Assembly (NCBI GenBank): GCA_033762375.1
Contig: JANRLQ010000026.1
Coordinates: 62,001-126,000 of the forward strand
From: RDXT01 sp033762375
GTDB taxonomy: Bacteria > Bacteroidota > Bacteroidia > J057
Reading direction: 5' to 3'
Length of the DNA: 64,000 nucleotides
The notes under the pieces are model-generated. The model saw only the letters and a program-made list of their open reading frames with translations, did no database searches and had not been told where the DNA came from. The translations under genes were made by a program, and so were the position numbers. This document shows, piece after piece, positions 7,250-14,313 of the stretch. Each line of letters starts with the position of its first letter. Position 1 is the first letter of the stretch.

Positions 7250-8581
7250 TCAGTTATCTGAGTAGAGTTCTTCTTCCGGCTTGCGGACGGGGGTGCCATT
7301 CTGGCGCTGCCGAAAACGCAGGGCGGAGTTGAGGTCATAGTTCAGGTCTGAGATAGACCGGAGGGACTCGACTTTTTTGTAGTGTTCGATCCGGCTCAGG
7401 AGGTAGTCATAGGGACCCCGTTTGGTGATCAGTTTTACAAAAACCGGGGAGGTTTCCAGCATGATAAAGAGCATCATGATGAGGTTGCTCATCCACCAGA
7501 TGGAGCCATCCTGCTCTTTGAGGAGCTCCAGGGCCTGTATCCGGGCAGGAAATCCTTTCCCGTACCGGTTGGCGGTCTTGAGTGCATCCCCCCGCTGGGC
7601 ATCGCGTTCCTTTTCGCGGGCGGACTTGGCCACCTCCAGCTCTTCGCGTTTGACCTGAAGCAGCGCGATCTCCTCGTCCAGCCCCTTGGCAAATGACTCC
7701 CGCATGAGCTTGCGCTCCTTTTCGAGCTGGGTCACCAGCGCCTGCTGTTTGTTGAGGGTCTGCTGCATATCCCGGTTAGCCCGGATCAGGACATTGGTAC
7801 GCTCCTGATACTGCTCCGGAAAGTCCCACCTGATAAACCGTTTATTGCCGCTGGCATCTGTTTCATAGACACGGGTAGCGTGTTTGTTCCACAGGTTGTT
7901 GCGCTCGGTTTCGTTGGAGAGGATACGGGGGTTGTAGATGCGGTAGAGGCTGTCGTAGGTGGTTTTGGCCGCATTGTACTCATTGGAGACCTCCCCAAAG
8001 CTGATGCCTGTCGGGCGGCCATCCTTGAGTTTTTTGTACTCTACCCGCATGCTGTCCACCAGGTTGATCTCCTGATAGATGGAGTCCAGGCCGAGTTTGT
8101 CTTCGAGCTGCACAATGGCTTCCTTCTCCAACTGGGCCGTATAGGCGTACAGAGCCGAGTTGAGCTGGTTCCGAAACAGCTCCACCTCAATCGGCTTGGT
8201 GATGACGACAGAGATCAGGATGGCCAGGATGATACGGGGCATCGCGAGGGCGACCTCATACCAGGTACGGCCTTCCTTGCGGATGCTGGAGACGATGTAT
8301 CGGTCCAGGTTAAAGATCATAGCTCCCCAAAGCAGTCCGGCGGCAATAGCGCCCGGTACATTGTCCACCAGGGTATAGATGGCAAATGATCCTGAGATAA
8401 CGGCCATGCAGGCCGTCAGAAAAATCGTAGCCCCAATCCCGACGTACTTTGCATGCTCAGACGGGCAGTTTTCCAGGATTTTGATGTAGGAACCTGCACA
8501 GGCAAAGAAAAAACGTTTGAATGGGCCCGGTTTTTCGTACGATTCATCCATAGAGCCGGAGTAAGTACCGTATGAATCCAT
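7250..8581 (-). CDS. DUF4407-type membrane protein with long coiled coil
   Basis: A 443-residue protein. After a short soluble N-terminus come three hydrophobic segments (roughly 45-70, 78-96, 110-130), including the family-typical WGAMIFNLDRYIVSSIRKEG. A long charged helical region (about 150-350, e.g. QLEKERKLMRESFAKGLDEE) is predicted as coiled coil, then comes another membrane segment near 365-385 (SNLIMMLFIMLETSPVFVKL). This matches DUF4407, a family of unknown function in Bacteroidota and Actinobacteria. The start codon abuts the stop of the upstream beta-sandwich gene with no gap, so the two are translationally linked. Confidence 0.8.
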   Translation of the reverse strand: MDSYGTYSGSMDESYEKPGPFKRFFFACAGSYIKILENCPSEHAKYVGIGATIFLTACMAVISGSFAIYTLVDNVPGAIAAGLLWGAMIFNLDRYIVSSIRKEGRTWYEVALAMPRIILAILISVVITKPIEVELFRNQLNSALYAYTAQLEKEAIVQLEDKLGLDSIYQEINLVDSMRVEYKKLKDGRPTGISFGEVSNEYNAAKTTYDSLYRIYNPRILSNETERNNLWNKHATRVYETDASGNKRFIRWDFPEQYQERTNVLIRANRDMQQTLNKQQALVTQLEKERKLMRESFAKGLDEEIALLQVKREELEVAKSAREKERDAQRGDALKTANRYGKGFPARIQALELLKEQDGSIWWMSNLIMMLFIMLETSPVFVKLITKRGPYDYLLSRIEHYKKVESLRSISDLNYDLNSALRFRQRQNGTPVRKPEEELYSDN

Positions 8582-9931
8582 TTATTTTCGGATGAGCGAT
8601 TTGAGTTTTTTCACGATTTTTTTGAACTCCGTTCGTACGCTGGGCCGGGACAGGGAGAGCATGTCCTCAGTCAGGTTCATCTGTTGGACGCGGTCAATCT
8701 GAATATCGCGCGGAGCAGGCGCTTCGGCATTACGGGCAGGATTCTCCCCCTGGCTTTTCATACCGGCGGGGTGCTGATTGTCAGGATGTTGAGGCATATC
8801 GGGGAAGATTAGGGGTTCCAATAGCAGCTCCTCGTCCAGCGGGATCGGAAATCGGGTGATGACAAATCCAGCCTGGACGACACCAGACGGCCCCTCGACC
8901 GTCAGGGTATAAAGGGTCTGGGTTTTGCGGGGTTTGACCCGCTGCTGGCCGTTGAGCGGTACAGCTCCATATCCGGGCTCCAGGGTGACAGCCGTAGCAT
9001 TTTCTACCTGCCAGTGTAGGAGGACGGGCTCACCCTCCGTAGAGATAGCAGACTCGCCCTCAAAGGTCAGGACCCGGGGCGGAGGCAGGATGACCTGCAC
9101 CGTACGTGTCACCATGCCACTGGCATTGGTGGCGGTGAGGACATATTGAGTACTGCAGTCTGGATATATCTCGACAAAGGTCTTTCCGGTTACATCCCCG
9201 ATCTCCGGGGACAGGGAAAGTTGTGCGGTATTAGACACCTCCCAAAACAGCGTTATGGGCTGGCCCAGGGTGAAGGTGTCATCTGAGGCATAGAAGTCCT
9301 GAATCTCCGGCAGCGGTAGCTCAAGGTGTACATAAGCTACTGTTTCGCCTGCCTCGCTCCGGGCGATCAGTTTTACGGGGCCGGGTTGGAGGGGATTTAC
9401 CTCCACAAAACTCCGTCCTGTGACCTCACCCAGTCCCTCGATCCCGATATAGGTGGCATTGTCCACATCCCATTCCAGGATCATCGGGTACCCCAGCTGG
9501 ATCGTTGTGTTATCTGCCCGGAAGTAGTGAATGCGGGGGGCAGGAATTTTGACCTGGGTTTCCAGGCGGGTGGTACCGGCCTCATTGGTAGCCTCCAGGG
9601 TAAAGGACTCTCCCTCATCGGGTGGCAGGTCCAGTGTCCCTGCTGCGGGATAGGTGTGCGGGAGCGGGAGCAGAGAAATCGCGTCACAGCCCTGCACCTC
9701 CCATGTGAGCCGGATAAAGGTATGCCCCAGCTCGGTGCGCCGCACGGCTTTAAATACCGTGATGACCGGGAGGCTGACAGGGACAGTCTCTACCTGTGGC
9801 ACAGGCTGAGGTGATTCAGCAGGGACTGCTCCTCGGGTCTCGACCAGGTCAGGCACGGGTGGTGCTGGGGATTTAGTACGTTTAGCACGCTTGACTGCGC
9901 GTGGATGGTAGGTTGGTTGGGTAGGCGTCAT
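8582..9931 (-). CDS. Cytosolic protein with four tandem Ig-like beta-sandwich repeats
   Basis: The protein has 449 residues from the ATG at 9931; the frame is open further upstream but without a plausible start context. A Pro/Lys-rich N-terminus (about 1-53) has no signal peptide. Four repeats of about 76 residues follow (roughly 54-130, 131-207, 208-284, 285-360), each with the pattern F-x-A, then G-x-P-x-x-L-x-W-x-V-x-N-A, then T-Y-x-L-T-A-x-N-x-x-G. A linker and a basic helix (FKKIVKKLKSLIRK) end the protein. The repeats resemble bacterial Ig/PKD-like domains normally exported, so a cytosolic form fused to a basic tail is odd. It is co-transcribed with the DUF4407 protein and may dock on its cytosolic coiled coil. 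Confidence 0.65.
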   Translation of the reverse strand: MTPTQPTYHPRAVKRAKRTKSPAPPVPDLVETRGAVPAESPQPVPQVETVPVSLPVITVFKAVRRTELGHTFIRLTWEVQGCDAISLLPLPHTYPAAGTLDLPPDEGESFTLEATNEAGTTRLETQVKIPAPRIHYFRADNTTIQLGYPMILEWDVDNATYIGIEGLGEVTGRSFVEVNPLQPGPVKLIARSEAGETVAYVHLELPLPEIQDFYASDDTFTLGQPITLFWEVSNTAQLSLSPEIGDVTGKTFVEIYPDCSTQYVLTATNASGMVTRTVQVILPPPRVLTFEGESAISTEGEPVLLHWQVENATAVTLEPGYGAVPLNGQQRVKPRKTQTLYTLTVEGPSGVVQAGFVITRFPIPLDEELLLEPLIFPDMPQHPDNQHPAGMKSQGENPARNAEAPAPRDIQIDRVQQMNLTEDMLSLSRPSVRTEFKKIVKKLKSLIRK

Positions 9932-10183
9932 GCCAGCAATGATTACCAGTGAATTACAAAGCATACAGAACAACTGTGTCTTGGCTGGACACAGCACAGG
10001 ACTATGGTGTAATTCAGAAACCCAGGTACAACAGACTAGCCGGTCTGCGGCCGGGTGAAAGGGTAAGATTACTAGCAGCGATAATCTAAGATACAACTCA
10101 TGCTAAACCCGTGCCGGTTTGACCACGCCAACCGACATTTTTGCTGCATGAAGTAAAAGGAATTTCCTGATCAACCGCCCGCC

Positions 10184-10762
10184 TTACATGACCACAATAA
10201 GGCTGACCGGTGTCTCCGGCGGAAGTGCATCCAGGCCTTGGGGCGTCTGTCCCTGTGCCGGGACAAGGTAGTAGATATGGGTGCCCGGTGACCAGATTTC
10301 GATCATGTCATAGGCCGGTATTGGGGTGACAATCAGGGCTGTATCGGGTATTGCCTGACGAATATCGGCAACTGTGCTGCCTACATGGAGCCCCAGGCGG
10401 GTGCGGTAGCGGGGGCTGCTGATCTGAATACGGTTGATCCGGCTGAGATTCATCATACTGTCGGTAAGCCCGCCCGCTGAGACAGGAGTTCCCTCCAGCA
10501 CGACCTTGCCCGTGTCATGGATCAGCGTGCGCGATACCCACTCATATCCGCCCGCAGTCGTGACCGTATCCTGCACCTGCTCATCCTGATACCCTTCAGG
10601 CCAAACAGATGCAATTTCCAACCCAATATGGGCATACGGAAGGCCGGTGTCGGTGATCAGCGGTACCGCCGGTGCGGCAACCGTATGTGTATCTGCCGAT
10701 GGCTGTCCGGGCTGGCAGGCGACCCATACCCAGAGCAAACATATAAGAGGTGTGTACTTCAT
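10184..10762 (-). CDS. Predicted lipoprotein of unknown function
   Basis: The protein has 192 residues from the ATG at 10762, giving a leader that ends in lipobox WVAC; longer upstream starts would bury this leader. The mature part contains WPEGYQDEQVQD, SRINRIQISSPRYRTRLGLH and IPAYDMIEIWSPGTHIYYLV. The segment RTRLGLHVGSTVADIRQAIP resembles the strand-helix unit in periplasmic proteins where a G-x-S/T-x-x-D-x-x turn precedes a helix. It lies downstream of metK on the same strand but behind a hairpin, so it is probably expressed separately. Confidence 0.55.
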   Translation of the reverse strand: MKYTPLICLLWVWVACQPGQPSADTHTVAAPAVPLITDTGLPYAHIGLEIASVWPEGYQDEQVQDTVTTAGGYEWVSRTLIHDTGKVVLEGTPVSAGGLTDSMMNLSRINRIQISSPRYRTRLGLHVGSTVADIRQAIPDTALIVTPIPAYDMIEIWSPGTHIYYLVPAQGQTPQGLDALPPETPVSLIVVM

Positions 10763-10829
10763 GAGCATCACAGGCGTTGAGAAGTGGCGGTACTGTACGA
10801 TCCATAATACAGATCTGCCTGTAAAGATA

Positions 10830-10856
10830 CACCCGGACATCTCAGGTGTCCGGGTG
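10830..10856 (-). terminator. Hairpin after metK
   Basis: A 10-bp stem (CACCCGGACA 10830-10839 with its complement 10847-10856) and a 7-base loop lie 24 bases beyond the metK stop. The minus-strand tail TATCTTTAC is only moderately U-rich. Confidence 0.55.
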
Positions 10857-10879
10857 AGATATCACAGCGACAGCAGCGA

Positions 10880-12193
10880 TCAGGCCATGTGGTGGCTGAA
10901 GATACGCTTGATTTCATCCACGAGGTCAAGTTTTTCCCAGGTGAAAAAGGAAATCATGCGGCGTGAGGTCTTGTGGGTCACGACCTCCTCATCTCCGTGG
11001 CGGCGGATCGTCGTATCCACCTGCTCCACTTCTTGCTCATAAGACTTTCGGCCCATGTGGCCATAAGCGGCCGTCGCGCCGTAGATCGGATTGCGGAGGC
11101 CCAGACGACGGATGATAGCCGCCGGCGTGAATGAAAAATGGCGGGCGACCAGTCCTGCAATCTCTCCATCAGAGAGGCTGACATGAGAGCGGCCATAGGT
11201 GTTGATATTGATAGAGACAGGCTCCGCGACCCCGATCGCATAGGCGAGCTGTACGAGACACTCGTCAGCGATGCCTGCGGCCACGAGGTTTTTGGCGATA
11301 TGGCGTGCCGCATATGCAGCACTCCGGTCTACCTTGGAGGGGTCCTTGCCGGAGAAGGCGCCTCCACCGTGGGCCCCTTTGCCTCCGTAGGTATCCACGA
11401 TGATCTTGCGGCCGGTCAGGCCGGAGTCTCCATGTGGTCCGCCGATCACAAATTTTCCTGTCGGATTGATATGATAAACCGTGTCCTGAAGCAGCTCTGG
11501 CGGGATCACCCGTGGGATCAGGATGGCGATTACGTCCTCCCGGATTTTGGCGAGCATGGCTTTATCTGCCTCCAACTGGGCCGCGCGGCTCTCATCAGCA
11601 GGCTTCACAAACTCATCATGCTGCGTCGAGAGGACGATCGTGTGTACCCGAAGCGGGGTGCCATTGTCATCATACTCGATGGTCACCTGCGACTTGGCAT
11701 CAGGGCGGAGGTACGGCATCAGGTGCGCCTCATGCTTGCGGATATGGGCGAGCTCCTGCACAAGGCGGTGCGAAAAAGCCAGCGCCATGGGCATGTACTC
11801 CGGCGTCTCGTGACTGGCATACCCAAACATCATGCCCTGGTCACCTGCACCCTGCTCCTTGCCTTCGCCTTCATCTACCCCCCGTGCAATATCTGGTGAC
11901 TGCTCATGGATAGCGGACAAAACGGAACAGGACGACGCGCTGAACTGGTACTCATCAGACGTATATCCGATCCGCTCAATAACCCCTCGGGCTACCTTCT
12001 GCAGATCAACATAGGCGTCGGTGGTGATTTCGCCAGCCAGCACGACCAGTCCCGTAGTAACCAGGGTCTCACAGGCTACCCGCGCATAGGGGTCCTGGGC
12101 TAGCATCGCGTCGAGTACCGCATCAGATATCTGATCCGCTACTTTGTCAGGGTGTCCCTCGGATACGGACTCTGAAGTGAAAAGATAAGGCAT
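10880..12193 (-). CDS. metK: S-adenosylmethionine synthetase
   Basis: A 437-residue cytosolic enzyme making S-adenosylmethionine from methionine and ATP, with release of phosphate and diphosphate. The family signatures are intact: ESVSEGHPDKVADQISDA at the N-terminus (ATP and Mg site), GAGDQGMMFGYA (methionine-adenosyltransferase signature 1), and GGGAFSGKDPSKVDRSAAY (signature 2, P-loop-like). Length is normal for the phylum. A TTG-N20-CAAATTTG promoter lies upstream at 12217-12247. No SAM riboswitch is apparent in the short leader. Confidence 0.97.
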   Translation of the reverse strand: MPYLFTSESVSEGHPDKVADQISDAVLDAMLAQDPYARVACETLVTTGLVVLAGEITTDAYVDLQKVARGVIERIGYTSDEYQFSASSCSVLSAIHEQSPDIARGVDEGEGKEQGAGDQGMMFGYASHETPEYMPMALAFSHRLVQELAHIRKHEAHLMPYLRPDAKSQVTIEYDDNGTPLRVHTIVLSTQHDEFVKPADESRAAQLEADKAMLAKIREDVIAILIPRVIPPELLQDTVYHINPTGKFVIGGPHGDSGLTGRKIIVDTYGGKGAHGGGAFSGKDPSKVDRSAAYAARHIAKNLVAAGIADECLVQLAYAIGVAEPVSININTYGRSHVSLSDGEIAGLVARHFSFTPAAIIRRLGLRNPIYGATAAYGHMGRKSYEQEVEQVDTTIRRHGDEEVVTHKTSRRMISFFTWEKLDLVDEIKRIFSHHMA

Positions 12194-12216
12194 GATAATA
12201 AGGGGTTAACAATGGG

Positions 12217-12247
12217 CAAATTTGGGATGAACTACGGCAAAATCCAA
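12217..12247 (-). promoter_or_regulatory. Bacteroidota-type promoter of metK
   Basis: On the minus strand TTG (12245-12247) and CAAATTTG (12217-12224) are 20 bases apart. This fits TTG-N19-21-TAnnTTTG with one mismatch in the -7 box. The predicted leader to the metK ATG is short. Confidence 0.45.
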
Positions 12248-12365
12248 CCAGAATATTCTCAATTATCCCGGGGGGGTATCCAGGGGATGATTCAGGCATA
12301 ATTGGGTAGGGTGTTGGGCTATTGAGTTGTTTGATAGACAGTTATATTATCATTTCAAGATTACC

Positions 12366-12728
12366 ATGACGAATAAGCTGTTGATTGTTCTGACTTTTTG
12401 CCTGAGTCTTTCAGGGTCGCTTCTGGCGCAGGATGCCGCTCCGGCAACATATCTGCCCACTCCGGAGGTCCTGGAGTCGCTGATGATCACCTCCGGTGGC
12501 AACCAGGAGCTTGTTTTTCGCCTGAAATTATACACGGCTTCTTCGGTAGACCTGCTGGTGCGGGATGCTGTGGGCGAAACCACCATGATCAGCCGCCAGG
12601 TGTTGCAGCCAGGTGAGCAGACCGTGCGGCTGCCACTGGAGGGATTAGGACAGGGTATCTATTTTGTGCGGCTTGATACAGACCTGGTGCGGCATGAGCA
12701 GATGGTGATTCTGGACAGAATGCGCTGA
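12366..12728 (+). CDS. Small secreted protein resembling a free-standing T9SS sorting domain
   Basis: The protein has 120 residues from the ATG at 12366, with a clear signal peptide ending SGSLLAQ. The remaining 100 residues are a single beta domain: LVFRLKLYTASSVDLLVRD, then the pattern G-E-x-T-x-x-x, then LEGLGQGIYFVRLDTDLVRH and a C-terminal MVILDRMR. This is the strand pattern of type A C-terminal sorting domains of type IX secretion cargo (L-x-D-x-x-G, then L-x-G-x-Y-x-V/L-R), but no passenger domain is attached. It may instead be a small Ig-like periplasmic protein. Confidence 0.55.
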   Translation: MTNKLLIVLTFCLSLSGSLLAQDAAPATYLPTPEVLESLMITSGGNQELVFRLKLYTASSVDLLVRDAVGETTMISRQVLQPGEQTVRLPLEGLGQGIYFVRLDTDLVRHEQMVILDRMR

Positions 12729-12755
12729 GCCGGAGCGGCTGCCTTGCCGGGCTTT

Positions 12756-12786
12756 TTTGAATTAAGGCGATGACCCCATACCTTTG
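12756..12786 (+). promoter_or_regulatory. Promoter of trmB
   Basis: TTTG (12756-12759), 19 bases, then TACCTTTG (12779-12786), a full match to the Bacteroidota housekeeping consensus. It overlaps the T-run after the upstream gene. It places the transcription start near 12793 and so supports the ATG at 12813. Confidence 0.7.
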
Positions 12787-12812
12787 TGCCCTGCTTATCA
12801 GGATCACACGCA

Positions 12813-13490
12813 ATGGCCCGCCGAAAAAACCTCCGAAAAACCGGCTACTACGAGCTAGCCAACTGTTTTGGCCGCAACAAAACTCCGGGCTGGCAACAGT
12901 ACTTACCGGGAGACAAGCCGCTGACCCTGGAGTTGGGGTGTGGCAAAGCGGATTTTAGCTACGAACTGGCGCTACGGCATCCGGACGAGGCCTTTTTAGG
13001 GATAGACCTCAAGCCTGACAGGATGTGGTATGCGGCCACACGGGCCCTTGAGCAGCAAGTGCCTAATATTGCTTTTCTGCAGATACATCTGCTGGAGCTG
13101 CCCGAGTTTGTACCGCCAGCGTGTGCAGATACGATCTGGATCACTTTTCCAGACCCATTTCCTAAAAAACGTCAGGCCAAACACCGGATGACCAATCCTC
13201 CGTTTCTGGATCTGTACAGACGTATCTTAAAACCAGGTGGGTCGCTGTGTTTTAAGACAGACAACCTGGACCTGTTTCATTACAGCCTGGAGGTACTGGT
13301 CCGGTATCCGGGCGTACAGTTTCAGGCCCTGAGTTTTGACCTGCACGCAGATGAAGCCCTGCCACCAGATACCCGGATCGAGACCGCTTACGAAAAGCAG
13401 TTTCGGGCCCTGGGACAGGTGATCAAGTATGTCCAGGTGCGGTTTGAGGCGCACGAGGCTCAGCGTGAAGCAGGTGGCTTGACCTCATAG
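12813..13490 (+). CDS. trmB: tRNA (guanine-N7-)-methyltransferase
   Basis: The protein has 225 residues from the ATG at 12813, the first ATG after a strong promoter. TrmB methylates G46 of tRNA using SAM. Visible motifs are the SAM-binding LTLELGCGKADFSYELA, acidic motif LGIDLKPDRM, the family hallmark FPDPFPKKRQAKHRM (catalytic Asp and RNA-contacting basics), and LKPGGSLCFKTDN. The basic start MARRKNLRK is typical. Its last 31 bases overlap the 3' end of a convergent gene. Confidence 0.93.
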   Translation: MARRKNLRKTGYYELANCFGRNKTPGWQQYLPGDKPLTLELGCGKADFSYELALRHPDEAFLGIDLKPDRMWYAATRALEQQVPNIAFLQIHLLELPEFVPPACADTIWITFPDPFPKKRQAKHRMTNPPFLDLYRRILKPGGSLCFKTDNLDLFHYSLEVLVRYPGVQFQALSFDLHADEALPPDTRIETAYEKQFRALGQVIKYVQVRFEAHEAQREAGGLTS

Positions 13491-13885
13491 ATTTCATTGG
13501 CTGCCACCTCCAGCAGGATCATCTCGCAGCCGGAACCGGCAGACAGGAGGAGCTCCGGATAGTTATCTAGGGTAATGACAGGTGCATGAGCCCCTATCCA
13601 CTCCAGGACGTGCTCTACCTGATCAAATAAAAAGTGAAACTGCACCCGTTCCTGCGTGTCTGTATCAACCACTTGCAGGCTGATCATGCTCACAGGTGCA
13701 TGAAAGCGGGCCGTCATCTGCAGCCCACCCTGGCGATACGTGCGCAACCCCTCAGGATTGACATGCTCCCCCTCATCCAGTCGCTTTTCGGTATCCTGTC
13801 CGTCCTCCCACTCGTAGTATTCCAACAAGAGGTTGAACAGGGCCAGGTCTCGGGTTTGCGAAGCTGACATTTCCATTTTCCGCAT
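13460..13885 (-). CDS. Conserved-looking protein of unknown function
   Basis: About 141 residues from the ATG at 13885; ATGs at 13876 and 13870 are alternatives. The start is chosen because a promoter lies at 13910-13941. The protein is acidic and has no signal peptide or membrane segment: an N-terminal helix (LALFNLLLEYYEWEDGQD), then alternating beta strands (VSMISLQVVDTDTQERVQFH, LEWIGAHAPVITLDNYPELL, CEMILLEVAANEIYEV). I do not recognise the family. Its 3' end overlaps trmB by 31 bases in convergent orientation. Confidence 0.5.
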   Translation of the reverse strand: MRKMEMSASQTRDLALFNLLLEYYEWEDGQDTEKRLDEGEHVNPEGLRTYRQGGLQMTARFHAPVSMISLQVVDTDTQERVQFHFLFDQVEHVLEWIGAHAPVITLDNYPELLLSAGSGCEMILLEVAANEIYEVKPPASR

Positions 13886-13909
13886 AAAGTCTAAGCCTCG
13901 TATTTTATT

Positions 13910-13941
13910 CAAAGGTAATCCCCCGGTATCAGCCCTGAAAA
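13910..13941 (-). promoter_or_regulatory. Promoter of the unknown gene at 13460-13885
   Basis: On the minus strand TTTT (13938-13941), 20 bases, then TACCTTTG (13910-13917). The predicted start point lies about 20 bases before the ATG at 13885, with a GAGG ribosome site between. Confidence 0.6.
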
Positions 13942-14226
13942 CCCATTTTAAGCCCTTCCCTACATGCCGTATAAGCTGTCCGGGCTGCGTATGGCGGGAC
14001 ATAATCAGCGAAGGCGATCCTGCCAAGATTTTACTATGTACGAAGCCCTCACGCCGCATGCATCCTAACAGGCTCATACAAAGTGGATTGCGGGCCCAGA
14101 TATAAAAAATATCCGGACTGCGGAGGTATGTTTTGTCGTGCGGGTCAGACAACATGGGGCATGGCAGCTATCGCAGGGATTGATTTTCCTACATAGCGGT
14201 TTTCATCACCTGAAAGCCTGTCCGGG
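13942..14226. other. Intergenic DNA between two divergent promoters
   Basis: Together with the flanking promoters this makes a 428-base gap. The minus frame stays open through part of it, but no protein similarity is visible and it lies upstream of the predicted transcription start, so I treat it as non-coding. Confidence 0.4.
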
Positions 14227-14258
14227 TTTTCATCAGACGAAAGTTTTAGCTAAATTTG
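14227..14258 (+). promoter_or_regulatory. Promoter of gyrA
   Basis: TTTT (14227-14230), 20 bases, then TAAATTTG (14251-14258). The transcription start would be near 14265. This excludes the in-frame GTG at 14260 and supports the ATG at 14314. Confidence 0.65.
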
Positions 14259-14313
14259 CGTGATGCAGCGGGAGGCCCGGTCGGGTCTTAAAAGCAGCGC
14301 ATTTGCAGATTGT

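Noticed and set aside
12194..12326. Possible SAM riboswitch before metK
   Set aside because: The leader predicted from the promoter is only about 20 bases and no conserved pseudoknot elements are visible.
13886..14155. Upstream extension of the unknown gene at 13460-13885
   Set aside because: It lies upstream of a good promoter and -7 box, and its residues show no recognisable pattern, so it is probably untranslated.
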